A stretch of 64,000 nucleotides of DNA. Origin: Arthrospiribacter ruber (GTDB lineage: Bacteria; Bacteroidota; Bacteroidia; Cytophagales; Cyclobacteriaceae). The position numbers were made by a program, and so were the translations under genes. The stretch spans positions 604,508-668,507 of the forward strand of contig NZ_RPHB01000003.1 in the NCBI RefSeq assembly GCF_019343195.1, written 5' to 3'. The notes beneath the pieces are model-generated. The model was not told the DNA's origin, did not search any database, and worked only from the letters and a program-made list of their open reading frames with translations. Below, one piece after another: positions 27,758 through 36,467 of the stretch (the stretch's first letter is position 1; each line of letters begins with the position of its first letter).

Positions 27758-27900
27758 AAAACATAGTAAGTAAATTCACTATAATTCATTTTACTGATTA
27801 AGAATTTGATATTGATAGATATTCATTGATATGAATGGATACTTTTTTGGAGGGAACCCAAACAATATCTGAATATCCAATATCCTAATATCATTTAGAT

Positions 27901-28899
27901 ATGAAAAAAACCTTCCAATGCATTGATGCCCATACTTGTGGCAATCCAGTGAGAGTAGTAGCTGGCGGAGTTCCGTTTCTACAAGGTGATACTATGTTGG
28001 AAAAAAGGCAGTTCTTCCTGGAAAACCTGGATTGGATCAGGACAGGTCTGATGTTTGAGCCTAGGGGACATGATATGATGTCCGGATCTATGCTTTTTCC
28101 TCCCCATGATCCTGACAATGATTTTGCAGTGCTTTTTATAGAAACGTCTGGTTGCTTGCCAATGTGTGGGCACGGAACTATCGGGACGATCACTGTAGCC
28201 ATAGAGGAAGGATTGATACAGCCCAAAAAAGCAGGTTTCCTGAGAATGGAAGCACCCGCAGGATTGGTTTTGGTAGAATACAAGCAGGAAGGTAAAAAAG
28301 TAACTTCCGTCAAATTGACGAATGTAAAAAGCTTCCTTGCAGCGGAAGGATTGGAGATTGTATCTGATGAACTGGGCAAGCTTACGGTAGATGTGGCTTA
28401 TGGGGGTAATTTTTATTGTATTGTGGATCCACAAGAAAACTTCCCTGGCTTAGAACATTTCAAAACTGAGCAGCTGGTCTCAATGGCGAGGAACCTCCGT
28501 CAAAAGATGAATGAAAAGTATGAGTTTGTGCATCCCGAACATCCTGAGATCAAAGGCTTGTCACATGTGCTGTGGACAGGTGAGACCATAGACGCCTCAA
28601 GTACAGCTAGAAATGCGGTTTTTTATGGTGATAAGGCAATAGACAGATCACCCTGTGGCACGGGAACATCTGCACGTATGGCGCAATGGCATGCCAAGGG
28701 TTGGTTAAAGCCTGGCGATGAATTTATTCATGAGAGTTTTATTGGATCTAAATTTACCGGTAGAATTGAAGAAGTCACTGAGATTGCGGGCAGACCAGCT
28801 ATCATCCCAAGCATAGAAGGTTGGGCAAAAGTCTATGGCTACAATACGATCATACTGGATGATGATGATCCTTATGTGCATGGATTTCAGGTAATCTAG
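27901..28899 (+). CDS. 4-hydroxyproline 2-epimerase (proline racemase family)
   Basis: A 332-residue enzyme of the proline racemase fold. Both catalytic cysteines are present: Cys89 (GCLPMCGHGTIG) and Cys252 (DRSPCGTGTSA). This two-Cys form points to an epimerase or racemase rather than the Ser/Thr-Cys dehydratase. It would turn trans-4-L-hydroxyproline into cis-4-D-hydroxyproline. The lyase and semialdehyde dehydrogenase upstream support hydroxyproline over proline as substrate. A 143-bp gap with the GATATT-type repeat separates it from vapC. Confidence 0.9.
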   Translation: MKKTFQCIDAHTCGNPVRVVAGGVPFLQGDTMLEKRQFFLENLDWIRTGLMFEPRGHDMMSGSMLFPPHDPDNDFAVLFIETSGCLPMCGHGTIGTITVAIEEGLIQPKKAGFLRMEAPAGLVLVEYKQEGKKVTSVKLTNVKSFLAAEGLEIVSDELGKLTVDVAYGGNFYCIVDPQENFPGLEHFKTEQLVSMARNLRQKMNEKYEFVHPEHPEIKGLSHVLWTGETIDASSTARNAVFYGDKAIDRSPCGTGTSARMAQWHAKGWLKPGDEFIHESFIGSKFTGRIEEVTEIAGRPAIIPSIEGWAKVYGYNTIILDDDDPYVHGFQVI

Positions 28900-29249
28900 G
28901 ATGGGGTTTAAGGTTTTTTCGTACTAAAAGAGGTGAATGATTTTGGGGAACTGATACTTACATGATTTCTTTTGCCTTTCAAGTGCCTTTCTATTTGAGA
29001 GCTATAAAATTTCAATTTTTCCCCGTAAATTACTTCTACAGAATTTTCAAAATGATATTTCAGACATTCGGTAAATTGAAGAAGGATTGTCCGTAAGGTG
29101 AATTGGTGCTATGTCAATCCCCTTGTCTTTTGATGTCAAATTTCAATTAGTTTCCTTATTCAATTCAACGCTTGATCAACTTAAGTGGCAAAAAGCACAA
29201 GAATCAGGAACTTATGCCTTATTTTTGCGCTTGAATTAGCAAAATCACA
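28900..29249. other. Noncoding gap before the cytochrome c maturation genes
   Basis: A 350-bp stretch without a gene. Apart from a TATTTTTG -7-like box near its end I see no repeat or hairpin of note. Confidence 0.4.
29220..29227 (+). promoter_or_regulatory. Possible -7 element before ccmC
   Basis: TATTTTTG matches TAnnTTTG and lies 22 bp before the ATG at 29250. No -33 box was found. Confidence 0.35.
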
Positions 29250-29933
29250 ATGATGAGAGCAAGCTGGTGGAAAATTCTGACAATAGGGCTGTTGCTGTAC
29301 ACGCTGATTGCCGGACTTCTCTTAGACGTACCGAGATTACCCATTCTCAATGAAACTATCAGGGCATTACATTTCCATGTTACCATGTGGTTTGGAATGA
29401 TCATTATGCTGGTAGTGGCTGTAATATACAGTGTCAAATACCTTCGGACCAACGACCTGAAACATGACGACATAGCAGTCGAATTCACCAATGCAGCCAT
29501 CCTTTTTGGCGTATTGGGAATAGTGACGGGGATGCTATGGGCCAAATTTACCTGGGGGGATTATTGGAGCGGTGATCCAAAGCAAAATGCTTCTGCAATA
29601 GGCTTGTTGATGTATTTTGCATATTTAATCTTAAGAAATTCCCTGACTGATGTACATCAGCGTGCAAGAATTGGTGCTGTGTACAATATCTTTGCCTTTG
29701 CGGCATTTATACCCTTGATATTTGTGCTCCCAAGGCTCACGGACAGCCTTCATCCTGGCAATGGTGGTAATCCTGGCTTCAATGCTTATGACTTGGACAG
29801 CAAGCTTAGACTGGTGTTTTATCCGGCCATCATTGGATGGACTTTGATGGGCACCTGGATGGCTAACGTTAGGGTAAGGTTGAAAAGGGTAGAAAGAAAG
29901 CTGGAAGACAGGCTCATCAATCAGATTTCATAA
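29250..29933 (+). CDS. ccmC: Cytochrome c maturation heme handling protein CcmC/CcsA type
   Basis: A 227-residue inner-membrane protein with six hydrophobic segments and a tryptophan-rich WWD-type heme motif (KFTWGDYWSGDPKQ). The conserved His in FHVTMWFGM and a later periplasmic His (SLHPGNGG) are candidate heme ligands. CcmC loads heme onto CcmE at the outer face of the inner membrane. It is the first gene of a four-gene run (ccmC, ccmD-like, ccmE, ccmF). The length fits CcmC, and the fold is shared with CcsA. Confidence 0.88.
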   Translation: MMRASWWKILTIGLLLYTLIAGLLLDVPRLPILNETIRALHFHVTMWFGMIIMLVVAVIYSVKYLRTNDLKHDDIAVEFTNAAILFGVLGIVTGMLWAKFTWGDYWSGDPKQNASAIGLLMYFAYLILRNSLTDVHQRARIGAVYNIFAFAAFIPLIFVLPRLTDSLHPGNGGNPGFNAYDLDSKLRLVFYPAIIGWTLMGTWMANVRVRLKRVERKLEDRLINQIS

Positions 29934-29947
29934 ACACACCAATCGAA

Positions 29948-30196
29948 ATGAAAAAAATCATAATCATATTCCTGCTATTTATAAGCTTTAAGGTTACTGC
30001 TCAGGACAAAATAGCCATCACTGAAGAGGATTATAGCAATTCAAAAGTAGAAATGGCCGACGTGATGAGGTCAGAAGGCAAGATCTATGTTTTGGTAGGG
30101 GTAATTGTGCTGATTTTCGCCGGAATTACCGGGTATATTATAAGTACAGACCGGAAAGTTGCAAGGTTGGAAAAATTGGCCCGCGAGGTTTCATGA
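29948..30196 (+). CDS. ccmD: CcmD-like small membrane protein
   Basis: An 82-residue protein with an N-terminal signal-like segment (IIIIFLLFISFKVTAQ) and a single transmembrane helix near the C-terminus (about 46-66, YVLVGVIVLIFAGITGYII) followed by a basic tail (DRKVARLEKLAREV). This topology and the position between ccmC and ccmE fit CcmD, which helps release loaded CcmE. It lies 14 bp after ccmC. The 153-bp gap to ccmE holds only a 27-codon frame of doubtful value. Confidence 0.75.
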   Translation: MKKIIIIFLLFISFKVTAQDKIAITEEDYSNSKVEMADVMRSEGKIYVLVGVIVLIFAGITGYIISTDRKVARLEKLAREVS

Positions 30197-30349
30197 CAAA
30201 TATCAGCTAACGAAGAAATATATTTTCCCGTAAGGGATACTAATAAATTTAAATATCATGAAATCGAGCACAATTCAAGCGACATCCCGATGGACGATTA
30301 TGATAAGTGCGAGATTCCATCTGACTGCTAAAAAATAAATTATAAACAG

Positions 30350-30766
30350 ATGAAAAAGGGGCATATTATAGGTTTGGGGATCATTGCTGTTGCAATAGTC
30401 ATAATCATCACGTCCATTGGAGATGCAAGTACATACGAAAGCTTTTCAACAGCCAAAGAGATGAAAATGAGGGGTGATGACAAGCCGATCCACGTAGTGG
30501 GAGAGTTGAAAAAAAGTGTGGCAGGAGTAGTAGAAGGGATAGAAGTCAACCCGGACAAAACCTCTTTTTATTTTATGATGGTTGATGCTGACGGAACATC
30601 TCAACGGGTTTTTTACAATGAGCCGGTACCACCGGACTTTGCCAGGGCAGAGCAAGTAGTGGTTATTGGTTCCTACAGGACCGAAGACCTTTTTGTAGCG
30701 GACAAAATCCTCATGAAATGTCCCTCCAAATATCAAGAAACAGAAGTCAGCAATGCTGGCATTTAA
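30350..30766 (+). CDS. ccmE: Cytochrome c maturation protein CcmE, CxxxY variant
   Basis: A 138-residue heme chaperone with one N-terminal membrane anchor (about 4-22) and an OB-fold domain (VVGELKKSVAG, FMMVDADGTSQRVFYNEPVPPDF, VVIGSYRTEDLFVADKILMKCPSKY). The canonical heme-binding HxxxY is replaced by Cys124-x-x-x-Tyr128. Cys variants of this kind are known from archaea and some bacteria, where heme is bound through the cysteine and CcmH/CcmI are missing. Neither gene is seen here. It takes heme from CcmC and hands it to CcmF. Confidence 0.92.
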   Translation: MKKGHIIGLGIIAVAIVIIITSIGDASTYESFSTAKEMKMRGDDKPIHVVGELKKSVAGVVEGIEVNPDKTSFYFMMVDADGTSQRVFYNEPVPPDFARAEQVVVIGSYRTEDLFVADKILMKCPSKYQETEVSNAGI

Positions 30767-30790
30767 TTCACTCCTTTGATTTGACCATCC

Positions 30791-33319
30791 ATGATCAATA
30801 CCTTTATTGGGAATCTAGGGCATTTTTCGGCCATATTGGCCTTTGTCAGTGCCTTAGTTGCCGCATATGCATACTATCAGTTTACAGTTGTTCCTGAGCT
30901 TGAGAAGCCCAGTTGGAGGAGGTTCAGCAGGATCTCTTTTTACGTCCACTCAGTGGCCAGTTTTGCTATAGCCATTTCTCTTTTTGAGATCATCTACAAC
31001 CACAGGTTTGAATATTTCTATGCCTACTCACACAGTAGCATGGCACTTCCTGTCCATTACATGGTTTCAAGTTTTTGGGAAGGTCAGGAAGGTGCTTTTA
31101 TACTTTGGATAGTATGGAATGTGATTTTGGGCTTGGTTCTGATTCATACTAACAAGTTTTGGGAAGGACCGGTCATGTTGGTTTTTGCTCTAGTGCAGGC
31201 TTTTTTGGTGTCCATGATTCTTGGAGTGGTCATAGGTGATCTGAAAATTGGCAGTTCACCTTTCATACTTCTGAGAGATGCAGTAAACGCGCCGATTTTT
31301 TCTATTAATCCGGATTTTGTCCCTGAAGACGGTACAGGATTGAACCCGCTGCTTCAAAATATCTGGATGGTAATACATCCGCCTACTTTGTTTTTGGGAT
31401 ACGCTTCTACCTTGGTACCTTTTGCATTTTTGATGGGAGGACTTTGGACCAAGAGATACTCAGAATGGGTACGTCCGGCTTTGCCTTGGGCTCAATTCTC
31501 CGCCATGATATTGGGTATGGGGATCATAATGGGAGCCTATTGGGCTTACGTGACGCTTAACTTTGGGGGATATTGGAACTGGGACCCTGTGGAGAATGCG
31601 GTGTATGTACCTTGGCTTATTTTGGTAGCAGGTATCCACACCATGATCACGTATAAGAAAAGTGCTACTGCTTTGAAGACCTCAATGGTATTGATCATTG
31701 CCTCTTTTATATTGGTTTTATACGCTACATTCTTGGTAAGAAGTGGTGTGTTGGGAGATTCATCCGTGCACTCTTTTACGGATTTGGGACTTTCTGGGCA
31801 GTTGCTCATTTATATGCTGTTTTTCCTTTTTGTGGCAGTCTTTCTTGCAGCCAGGAATTGGAAACACATTCCTACTTCAGAAAAAGAAGCTTCTGTTTAT
31901 TCAAGGGAATTTTGGATTTTCATCGGAGCTACTACACTGGCTTTGATGGCATTTCAGGTGATTTTGCCTACCTCTATACCTGTTTGGAATGCTATAGTGG
32001 AGAGCTTTGGAGGGATTTCAAATATGGCTCCTCCAGCAGATCAGGTTGGATTTTATACCAAATTCCAACTTTGGTTTTCGGTTGCCTTGGCTCTTTTGAC
32101 AGCTGTAGGACAGTTTTTTTGGTGGAATAAAATGGATGCCAAAAAGCTGAGGGAAACCTTGGTGACACCTTACATTGTGTCGGTTTTGCTATCTGCTGTG
32201 ATTATTGTCTGGGGAAAAGTATTTGACCTGAGTTACATCATATTGGTGATTGCTGCTACTTTTACTATTGTAGCCAATTCTACCATCCTTTTCCAATTGC
32301 TCAAAAAGTCTACTTTCAAACTTACCGGTGGTTCTCTAGCCCATATTGGTTTGGGATTGATTCTGATAGGGGTTATGTTTTCATCTGGATACTCTGAAGT
32401 CATATCCCACAACCTTTCCGGACTGACATATTCAAATAGTTGGGAGGATGAACTCAATAAGGAGCACGTACTACTCTGGATCAACAAACCCACGCAGATC
32501 AAAGAGTACACGGCCATATATAAAGGTCGCCATAAGAAAGTGGTGGGCGTGCCAGGCTATGTGAGCGCCAATATCCTTGAGCCTACAGGAAATGTGAACG
32601 AAGCACTTGCCTTGGATGATGTAGTCGTAAGAGGCAGGACTTACCACCAAAAAGGAGACCTGGTCAATATCGTACTAGAAGAAAATGATTATTTCAGGAT
32701 TGATTATTTCAAGGATGAGGAGTATCAGTTTACACTTCACCCCATGTCCCAATACAATGAAAATATGGGCCTGATCTCTTCTCCTGATTCAAGGAGGTTT
32801 ATCAATAAGGATTTGTATACATTTGTCTCAGCCCTCAATGACTTTGATGATCCTGAGTGGAGAGACGACGAACTCTACGAAGTATCGCCTGGAGAGACTT
32901 TCTATATCGCTGACTTTGTCACCACCTTTGAAGGAGGAGAAGTGGTCAATGAATTACCCGGAGTGACGCTCAAAGAGGGGGATGTGGCGGTAAAAGCACA
33001 TCTAGTTATTCAGGATTTTGGTGTAGAGAAAAGGCTTTCGCCCATATTTATCATCAGGGACAATCAATTGGGGAAAATTCCTGCTATTGATAATGAACTT
33101 GGGGTAAGAGTTGAAGTGGATAACATTATTCCGGAGAGCAATCAGTTTTCCTTCAAAGTGAACAGGTACCAAAAGGATTATGTAGTGCTGAAAGCTATCA
33201 TGAAGCCGCAGATCAATATTCTCTGGGCAGGGACCATAATCATGTTGATCGGTTTTTGCGTAGCGATATACAGAAGGTATGATGAATTCAGTAAAATGAG
33301 GGATAAAGGACTCGAATAA
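30791..33319 (+). CDS. ccmF: Cytochrome c heme lyase subunit CcmF
   Basis: An 842-residue inner-membrane protein with about 15 hydrophobic segments in the N-terminal two thirds and a large periplasmic part (about 550-810) closed by a last membrane helix. The WWD heme motif is clear (GGYWNWDPVENAVY), with further conserved His in VIHPPTLFLGY and VRSGVLGDSSVHSF. CcmF attaches heme to apocytochrome c with CcmH in classical systems. Here it is the last gene of the run, 24 bp after ccmE, and ends at a terminator. Confidence 0.95.
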   Translation: MINTFIGNLGHFSAILAFVSALVAAYAYYQFTVVPELEKPSWRRFSRISFYVHSVASFAIAISLFEIIYNHRFEYFYAYSHSSMALPVHYMVSSFWEGQEGAFILWIVWNVILGLVLIHTNKFWEGPVMLVFALVQAFLVSMILGVVIGDLKIGSSPFILLRDAVNAPIFSINPDFVPEDGTGLNPLLQNIWMVIHPPTLFLGYASTLVPFAFLMGGLWTKRYSEWVRPALPWAQFSAMILGMGIIMGAYWAYVTLNFGGYWNWDPVENAVYVPWLILVAGIHTMITYKKSATALKTSMVLIIASFILVLYATFLVRSGVLGDSSVHSFTDLGLSGQLLIYMLFFLFVAVFLAARNWKHIPTSEKEASVYSREFWIFIGATTLALMAFQVILPTSIPVWNAIVESFGGISNMAPPADQVGFYTKFQLWFSVALALLTAVGQFFWWNKMDAKKLRETLVTPYIVSVLLSAVIIVWGKVFDLSYIILVIAATFTIVANSTILFQLLKKSTFKLTGGSLAHIGLGLILIGVMFSSGYSEVISHNLSGLTYSNSWEDELNKEHVLLWINKPTQIKEYTAIYKGRHKKVVGVPGYVSANILEPTGNVNEALALDDVVVRGRTYHQKGDLVNIVLEENDYFRIDYFKDEEYQFTLHPMSQYNENMGLISSPDSRRFINKDLYTFVSALNDFDDPEWRDDELYEVSPGETFYIADFVTTFEGGEVVNELPGVTLKEGDVAVKAHLVIQDFGVEKRLSPIFIIRDNQLGKIPAIDNELGVRVEVDNIIPESNQFSFKVNRYQKDYVVLKAIMKPQINILWAGTIIMLIGFCVAIYRRYDEFSKMRDKGLE

Positions 33320-33340
33320 TGTAATGGCATTCATCAACTA

Positions 33341-33374
33341 AACCTCCGTTGGCTAAGCGGGGGTTTTGTTTTTT
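33341..33374 (+). terminator. Terminator of the ccm run
   Basis: AACCTCCG and CGGGGGTT pair over 8 bp with one G-T wobble and a 9-nt loop, followed by a T-rich run. It lies 21 bp after the ccmF stop. Confidence 0.75.
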
Positions 33375-33405
33375 ACAATAGCTCGTAAAAGTATATCTTG
33401 TTGGA

Positions 33406-34182
33406 ATGAAATTTAAAATTGCAATCATAGGAACAGGGAATGTTGCCTGGCATTTGGCACCTGCCTTGGAAGAAGCGGGACATACGGTTACTGAAATCTA
33501 TGGGAGATCAGAAAAAAAGGCCGCCTCCATCACACAAAAACTGTATACTGCTGATGTGAAAACCGACCTGGACTTCACAACTTCTGAGGCTGAAATTTTC
33601 ATCTTGGCAGTAAAAGATGATTCGATTATGGATATAGCCGATGAAATCATATTACCAGAAGAAAGTATATTGGTCCACACTTCAGGATCAGTTCCCTTGA
33701 GTGCTTTGGGATATAGTTCTGCCAGTTATACAGGTATTTTTTACCCTTTGCAGTCATTTTCAAGAGACAGGGCAATTACTTTTGAAGAAGTTCCGTTTTT
33801 ATTGGAAAGTGAGGATCAGGCTACATTGCAAAAGTTGAAAAAACTGGCCAAATCACTTTCACAACGCCAATATGTAGTCAAGAGTAAAGACCGGAAAGCC
33901 CTGCATGTAGCGGCTGTATTTGCCAGTAATTTTTCCAATCATATGTTGAGATTGGCCGAAGAAGTCATGGCCAGGCAAGGATTGGAGTTTGAAATGCTTA
34001 AGCCGCTAATAATCGAAACAATCAGTAAAAGTCTTGAGCTTGGTGCGAAAAAAGCCCAAACCGGCCCTGCCGTGAGGGAAGACCTTCATATACTGGAGGA
34101 ACATCATCAGTTTTTGAATTATAATGAGCAGGTGGCGGAGATCTACAGGCTTATTTCTCAGGATATCATAGATTCCAATTGA
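33406..34182 (+). CDS. Rossmann-fold DUF2520 protein (ProC-like)
   Basis: A 258-residue cytoplasmic protein with an N-terminal NAD(P)-binding Rossmann fold (KIAIIGTGNVAWHLAPALE) and a C-terminal helical DUF2520 domain (about 125-255). The layout resembles pyrroline-5-carboxylate reductase and 6-phosphogluconate dehydrogenases. The substrate is unknown. It is a single gene between the ccm terminator and a stem-loop shared with the convergent pirin gene. Confidence 0.88.
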   Translation: MKFKIAIIGTGNVAWHLAPALEEAGHTVTEIYGRSEKKAASITQKLYTADVKTDLDFTTSEAEIFILAVKDDSIMDIADEIILPEESILVHTSGSVPLSALGYSSASYTGIFYPLQSFSRDRAITFEEVPFLLESEDQATLQKLKKLAKSLSQRQYVVKSKDRKALHVAAVFASNFSNHMLRLAEEVMARQGLEFEMLKPLIIETISKSLELGAKKAQTGPAVREDLHILEEHHQFLNYNEQVAEIYRLISQDIIDSN

Positions 34183-34206
34183 GAACTAGTGTGAAATAGT
34201 TTAAAA

Positions 34207-34247
34207 CTTTTTGCCTTAGTGGCTAATCATTCCACCAAGGCAAAAAG
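34207..34247. terminator. Bidirectional stem-loop between DUF2520 and pirin genes
   Basis: A 16-bp stem, CTTTTTGCCTTAGTGG (34207-34222) with CCACCAAGGCAAAAAG (34232-34247), one mismatch and a 9-nt loop. The stem starts and ends in A/T runs, so it can act as terminator for both converging genes. The CCTT(A/G)GTGG core resembles the palindrome in the 111-296 element, so it may belong to the same dispersed family. Confidence 0.65.
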
Positions 34248-34320
34248 AAATTAAAGTTTGAATAGAGCTGCTAAAGTCACATTATCTTACAAGACAGCTG
34301 CCTTTTTTCAGGTTATGGCC

Positions 34321-35172
34321 TTAACTCCAGGAACCAAATTTGCCATCTTGATAATCCTTGTAGGCCTGCATGATTTCTTGCTGTGTGTTCATGACGAAAG
34401 GACCCTGTGCAACCATTGGTTCGTTGAATGGCTTCGCATGACCAAGAATGAATACAGCGTCTTCACTGCTTTCTACATGGAGAGTTGTCCCCTCATTGTT
34501 AAATTCCACAAGGTTTCTGAATGGGATTATTGCTCCATTGATTTTTACTTTCCCCCTCACGACATAAAAGAATATATTTTCATCAGCAGGGATTTCTTTT
34601 TGAAGAATTCCTCCTTGATTTAAATAAACAGTACTTAAGAATATTGGCCAAAGGGTGTCAAAAGAGCCTTTATGATTTCCCCAATCTCCAGCAATTAATT
34701 GTACAGTTCCTTTTCCTTCTGAAATTTCAAAATCGGTAATTTCCTCTTTTTGCAAACCTATATATCTTGGTTTGGTCATTTTAAGTTTGGCCGGCAAATT
34801 GAGCCAGAGTTGTAAAATTTCCAGGTCTCCCCCTTCTTTTTTGAAATTTTCCGAAGAAACTTCCGCATGGATCAATCCACTTCCGGCAGTCATCCATTGA
34901 ATTCCTCCGGCATTGATCACAGACTCATGTCCACCGGAATCCTTGTGCATGATGTCCCCTTCCAAAATAAATGTGACCGTTTCCATTCCTCTGTGAGGAT
35001 GGGGACCAAAAGGTAATCCATTATTATTTTTTGGATAAGTCTGATGACCATGATGATTCAAAAAAATGAATGGATCAATCTGCCTAAGCTTAGGCGATGG
35101 CAGAGGGTTATATGTGATCAGATCCGCAATTGGATGATAGCTTGCTTTGTGTATGGCTTTAATTGTTTTCAT
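34321..35172 (-). CDS. Pirin family protein
   Basis: A 283-residue bicupin protein. The N-terminal cupin shows the metal-binding pattern of pirins (LPFGPHPHRGMETVTFILEG, then HKDSGGHESVINAGG and GLIHAEVSSE). The C-terminal cupin has lost most ligands. Pirins bind Fe and some have quercetinase activity or bind pyruvate dehydrogenase. The role here is unknown. A 12-bp palindrome (ATGTATATACAT, 35181-35192) sits just before the start. Confidence 0.93.
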   Translation of the reverse strand: MKTIKAIHKASYHPIADLITYNPLPSPKLRQIDPFIFLNHHGHQTYPKNNNGLPFGPHPHRGMETVTFILEGDIMHKDSGGHESVINAGGIQWMTAGSGLIHAEVSSENFKKEGGDLEILQLWLNLPAKLKMTKPRYIGLQKEEITDFEISEGKGTVQLIAGDWGNHKGSFDTLWPIFLSTVYLNQGGILQKEIPADENIFFYVVRGKVKINGAIIPFRNLVEFNNEGTTLHVESSEDAVFILGHAKPFNEPMVAQGPFVMNTQQEIMQAYKDYQDGKFGSWS

Positions 35173-35180
35173 AATTTTCG

Positions 35181-35192
35181 ATGTATATACAT
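35181..35192. promoter_or_regulatory. Palindrome upstream of pirin, operator candidate
   Basis: ATGTATATACAT is a perfect 12-bp palindrome 8 bp upstream of the pirin start (35172). It is a plausible site for a dimeric repressor, but AT-rich palindromes of this length can arise by chance. Confidence 0.3.
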
Positions 35193-35261
35193 GTAATTGT
35201 TTTTAAGTAATTATTGTTCCCGAATGAGATCAATACTTAAAGTGGTTTAAGAATATGCCAT

Positions 35262-35292
35262 AAAAAAAGCCCGATGGAGATCCATCAGGCTT
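35262..35292 (-). terminator. Terminator of the acyl-ACP desaturase gene
   Basis: A 12-bp imperfect stem (AAGCCCGATGGA with TCCATCAGGCTT, one mismatch). On the minus strand the stem runs into seven T residues, 7 bp after the stop. Confidence 0.85.
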
Positions 35293-35299
35293 ATGTTTG

Positions 35300-36301
35300 T
35301 TATTTCAACCAAGCTAGGGAGATTTCGTCAGGAGCTTTCATCCTGTCTGCCAATCTCATATATCGGTCAGATAAGTTTGAGAGATAATCCTGAGCTTTGG
35401 CCGCTATACCATCGAGTCCTGTTAGAGATTCTATATCCCAAAGTTTGACCAAATGGTCAATAATTCTGGCATAATCCCAGCCAGTGTAAACGCCTATTTT
35501 TTGGGTAATGGCAGAAAACTGATCAAAAAGGGAAGGGTTACTGCCTCCTTTGCCCATGAGTACAGCAGGCATGACGATCTGCTTTCTCATCATTTTTTCA
35601 AAAGCAAGTACGGCTCCGTTTGGATCTATTTCAAAAATCTGTGACATAAAGCTTTTATATGCTTTTTCATGCCTTGCTTCATCACCTGCTATAGTTTTGC
35701 AGATTCTGGAAAGAACATCGTCCCCGGCTTTATCAGCTAATTTCCCGGTGTTGACATGAGAGATTTTGGTCGCTCTTTCCTGAAATGAGGTATAAATGAT
35801 CGCCTGATAGGGATCTTTTTCGGATCTTGGATCAAATCCGTTGTAAATCAGTCTATGTATGGTTTGCTCTACTTTTTTCATATCACATCTACCTGATAGG
35901 TAGAGGTATTTGTTAAGTAAATCACCGTGTCTGTTCTCCTCGGCCGTCCATGCTTTGGACCATCTTACCCAGCCTGAATTGCTGAGCAAATTTCCTTCTA
36001 CGTTGATGCCTTCAAGAAGGTTAAAATAAGTCTGATAACTTGGCAAGGCCTCTTCCGTGATCATGTTCCCGACTAAAGAAGTGATTACGGTATCCGGTAT
36101 GCCCGAAGCTCTTTCCTGAAGTTTTTTTATTTCATCGAATGCATCCATCTTCGACATGTCCGGCAAAAAGTCTGTCGGTTGCCAACATTCATCAGGATCT
36201 ACCAGAATGTTTTCTACAGCATGGGTTACGTAGCCATCAAGCTGGCTGATGACTTCCATGTTTTTTTCTAATTCGTAATTGATGTTTTCTGATTTACTCA
36301 T
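35300..36301 (-). CDS. Acyl-ACP desaturase (ferritin-like di-iron)
   Basis: A 333-residue soluble desaturase of the stearoyl-ACP delta-9 type. The di-iron ligands are in WTAEENRHGDLLNKYL (E-x-x-H) and ICKTIAGDEARHEKAYKSF (D-E-x-R-H). It introduces a cis double bond into acyl-ACP and sets membrane fluidity. Length and motif spacing are normal. It is a single gene. Upstream, a TCGGGT-N9-ACCCGA palindrome lies 28 bp before the ATG and may bind a fatty-acid-responsive regulator. Confidence 0.93.
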   Translation of the reverse strand: MSKSENINYELEKNMEVISQLDGYVTHAVENILVDPDECWQPTDFLPDMSKMDAFDEIKKLQERASGIPDTVITSLVGNMITEEALPSYQTYFNLLEGINVEGNLLSNSGWVRWSKAWTAEENRHGDLLNKYLYLSGRCDMKKVEQTIHRLIYNGFDPRSEKDPYQAIIYTSFQERATKISHVNTGKLADKAGDDVLSRICKTIAGDEARHEKAYKSFMSQIFEIDPNGAVLAFEKMMRKQIVMPAVLMGKGGSNPSLFDQFSAITQKIGVYTGWDYARIIDHLVKLWDIESLTGLDGIAAKAQDYLSNLSDRYMRLADRMKAPDEISLAWLK

Positions 36302-36328
36302 GTCACTAAATATTTTCCAATCAACCGG

Positions 36329-36349
36329 TCGGGTGAAATTTTGACCCGA
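36329..36349. promoter_or_regulatory. Operator candidate of the desaturase gene
   Basis: TCGGGT (36329-36334) and ACCCGA (36344-36349) form a perfect 6-bp inverted repeat with a 9-bp AT-rich centre in an otherwise unstructured leader, 28 bp upstream of the desaturase start. Confidence 0.4.
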
Positions 36350-36467
36350 AGAAGGAGATTTCTGCTATAAATGTAAGGACAATTTACGGTATATAGTTCA
36401 GGGAAACTAGATTTGTGCAATCGGTTTCCATAAATGGTTTTATTTTTTCATTATCCAAAGCTTGTGG

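Noticed and set aside
30258..30341. 27-codon ATG frame between the ccmD-like gene and ccmE
   Set aside because: Short, no recognisable pattern, no coupling to either neighbour. It could be a leader peptide but nothing supports it.
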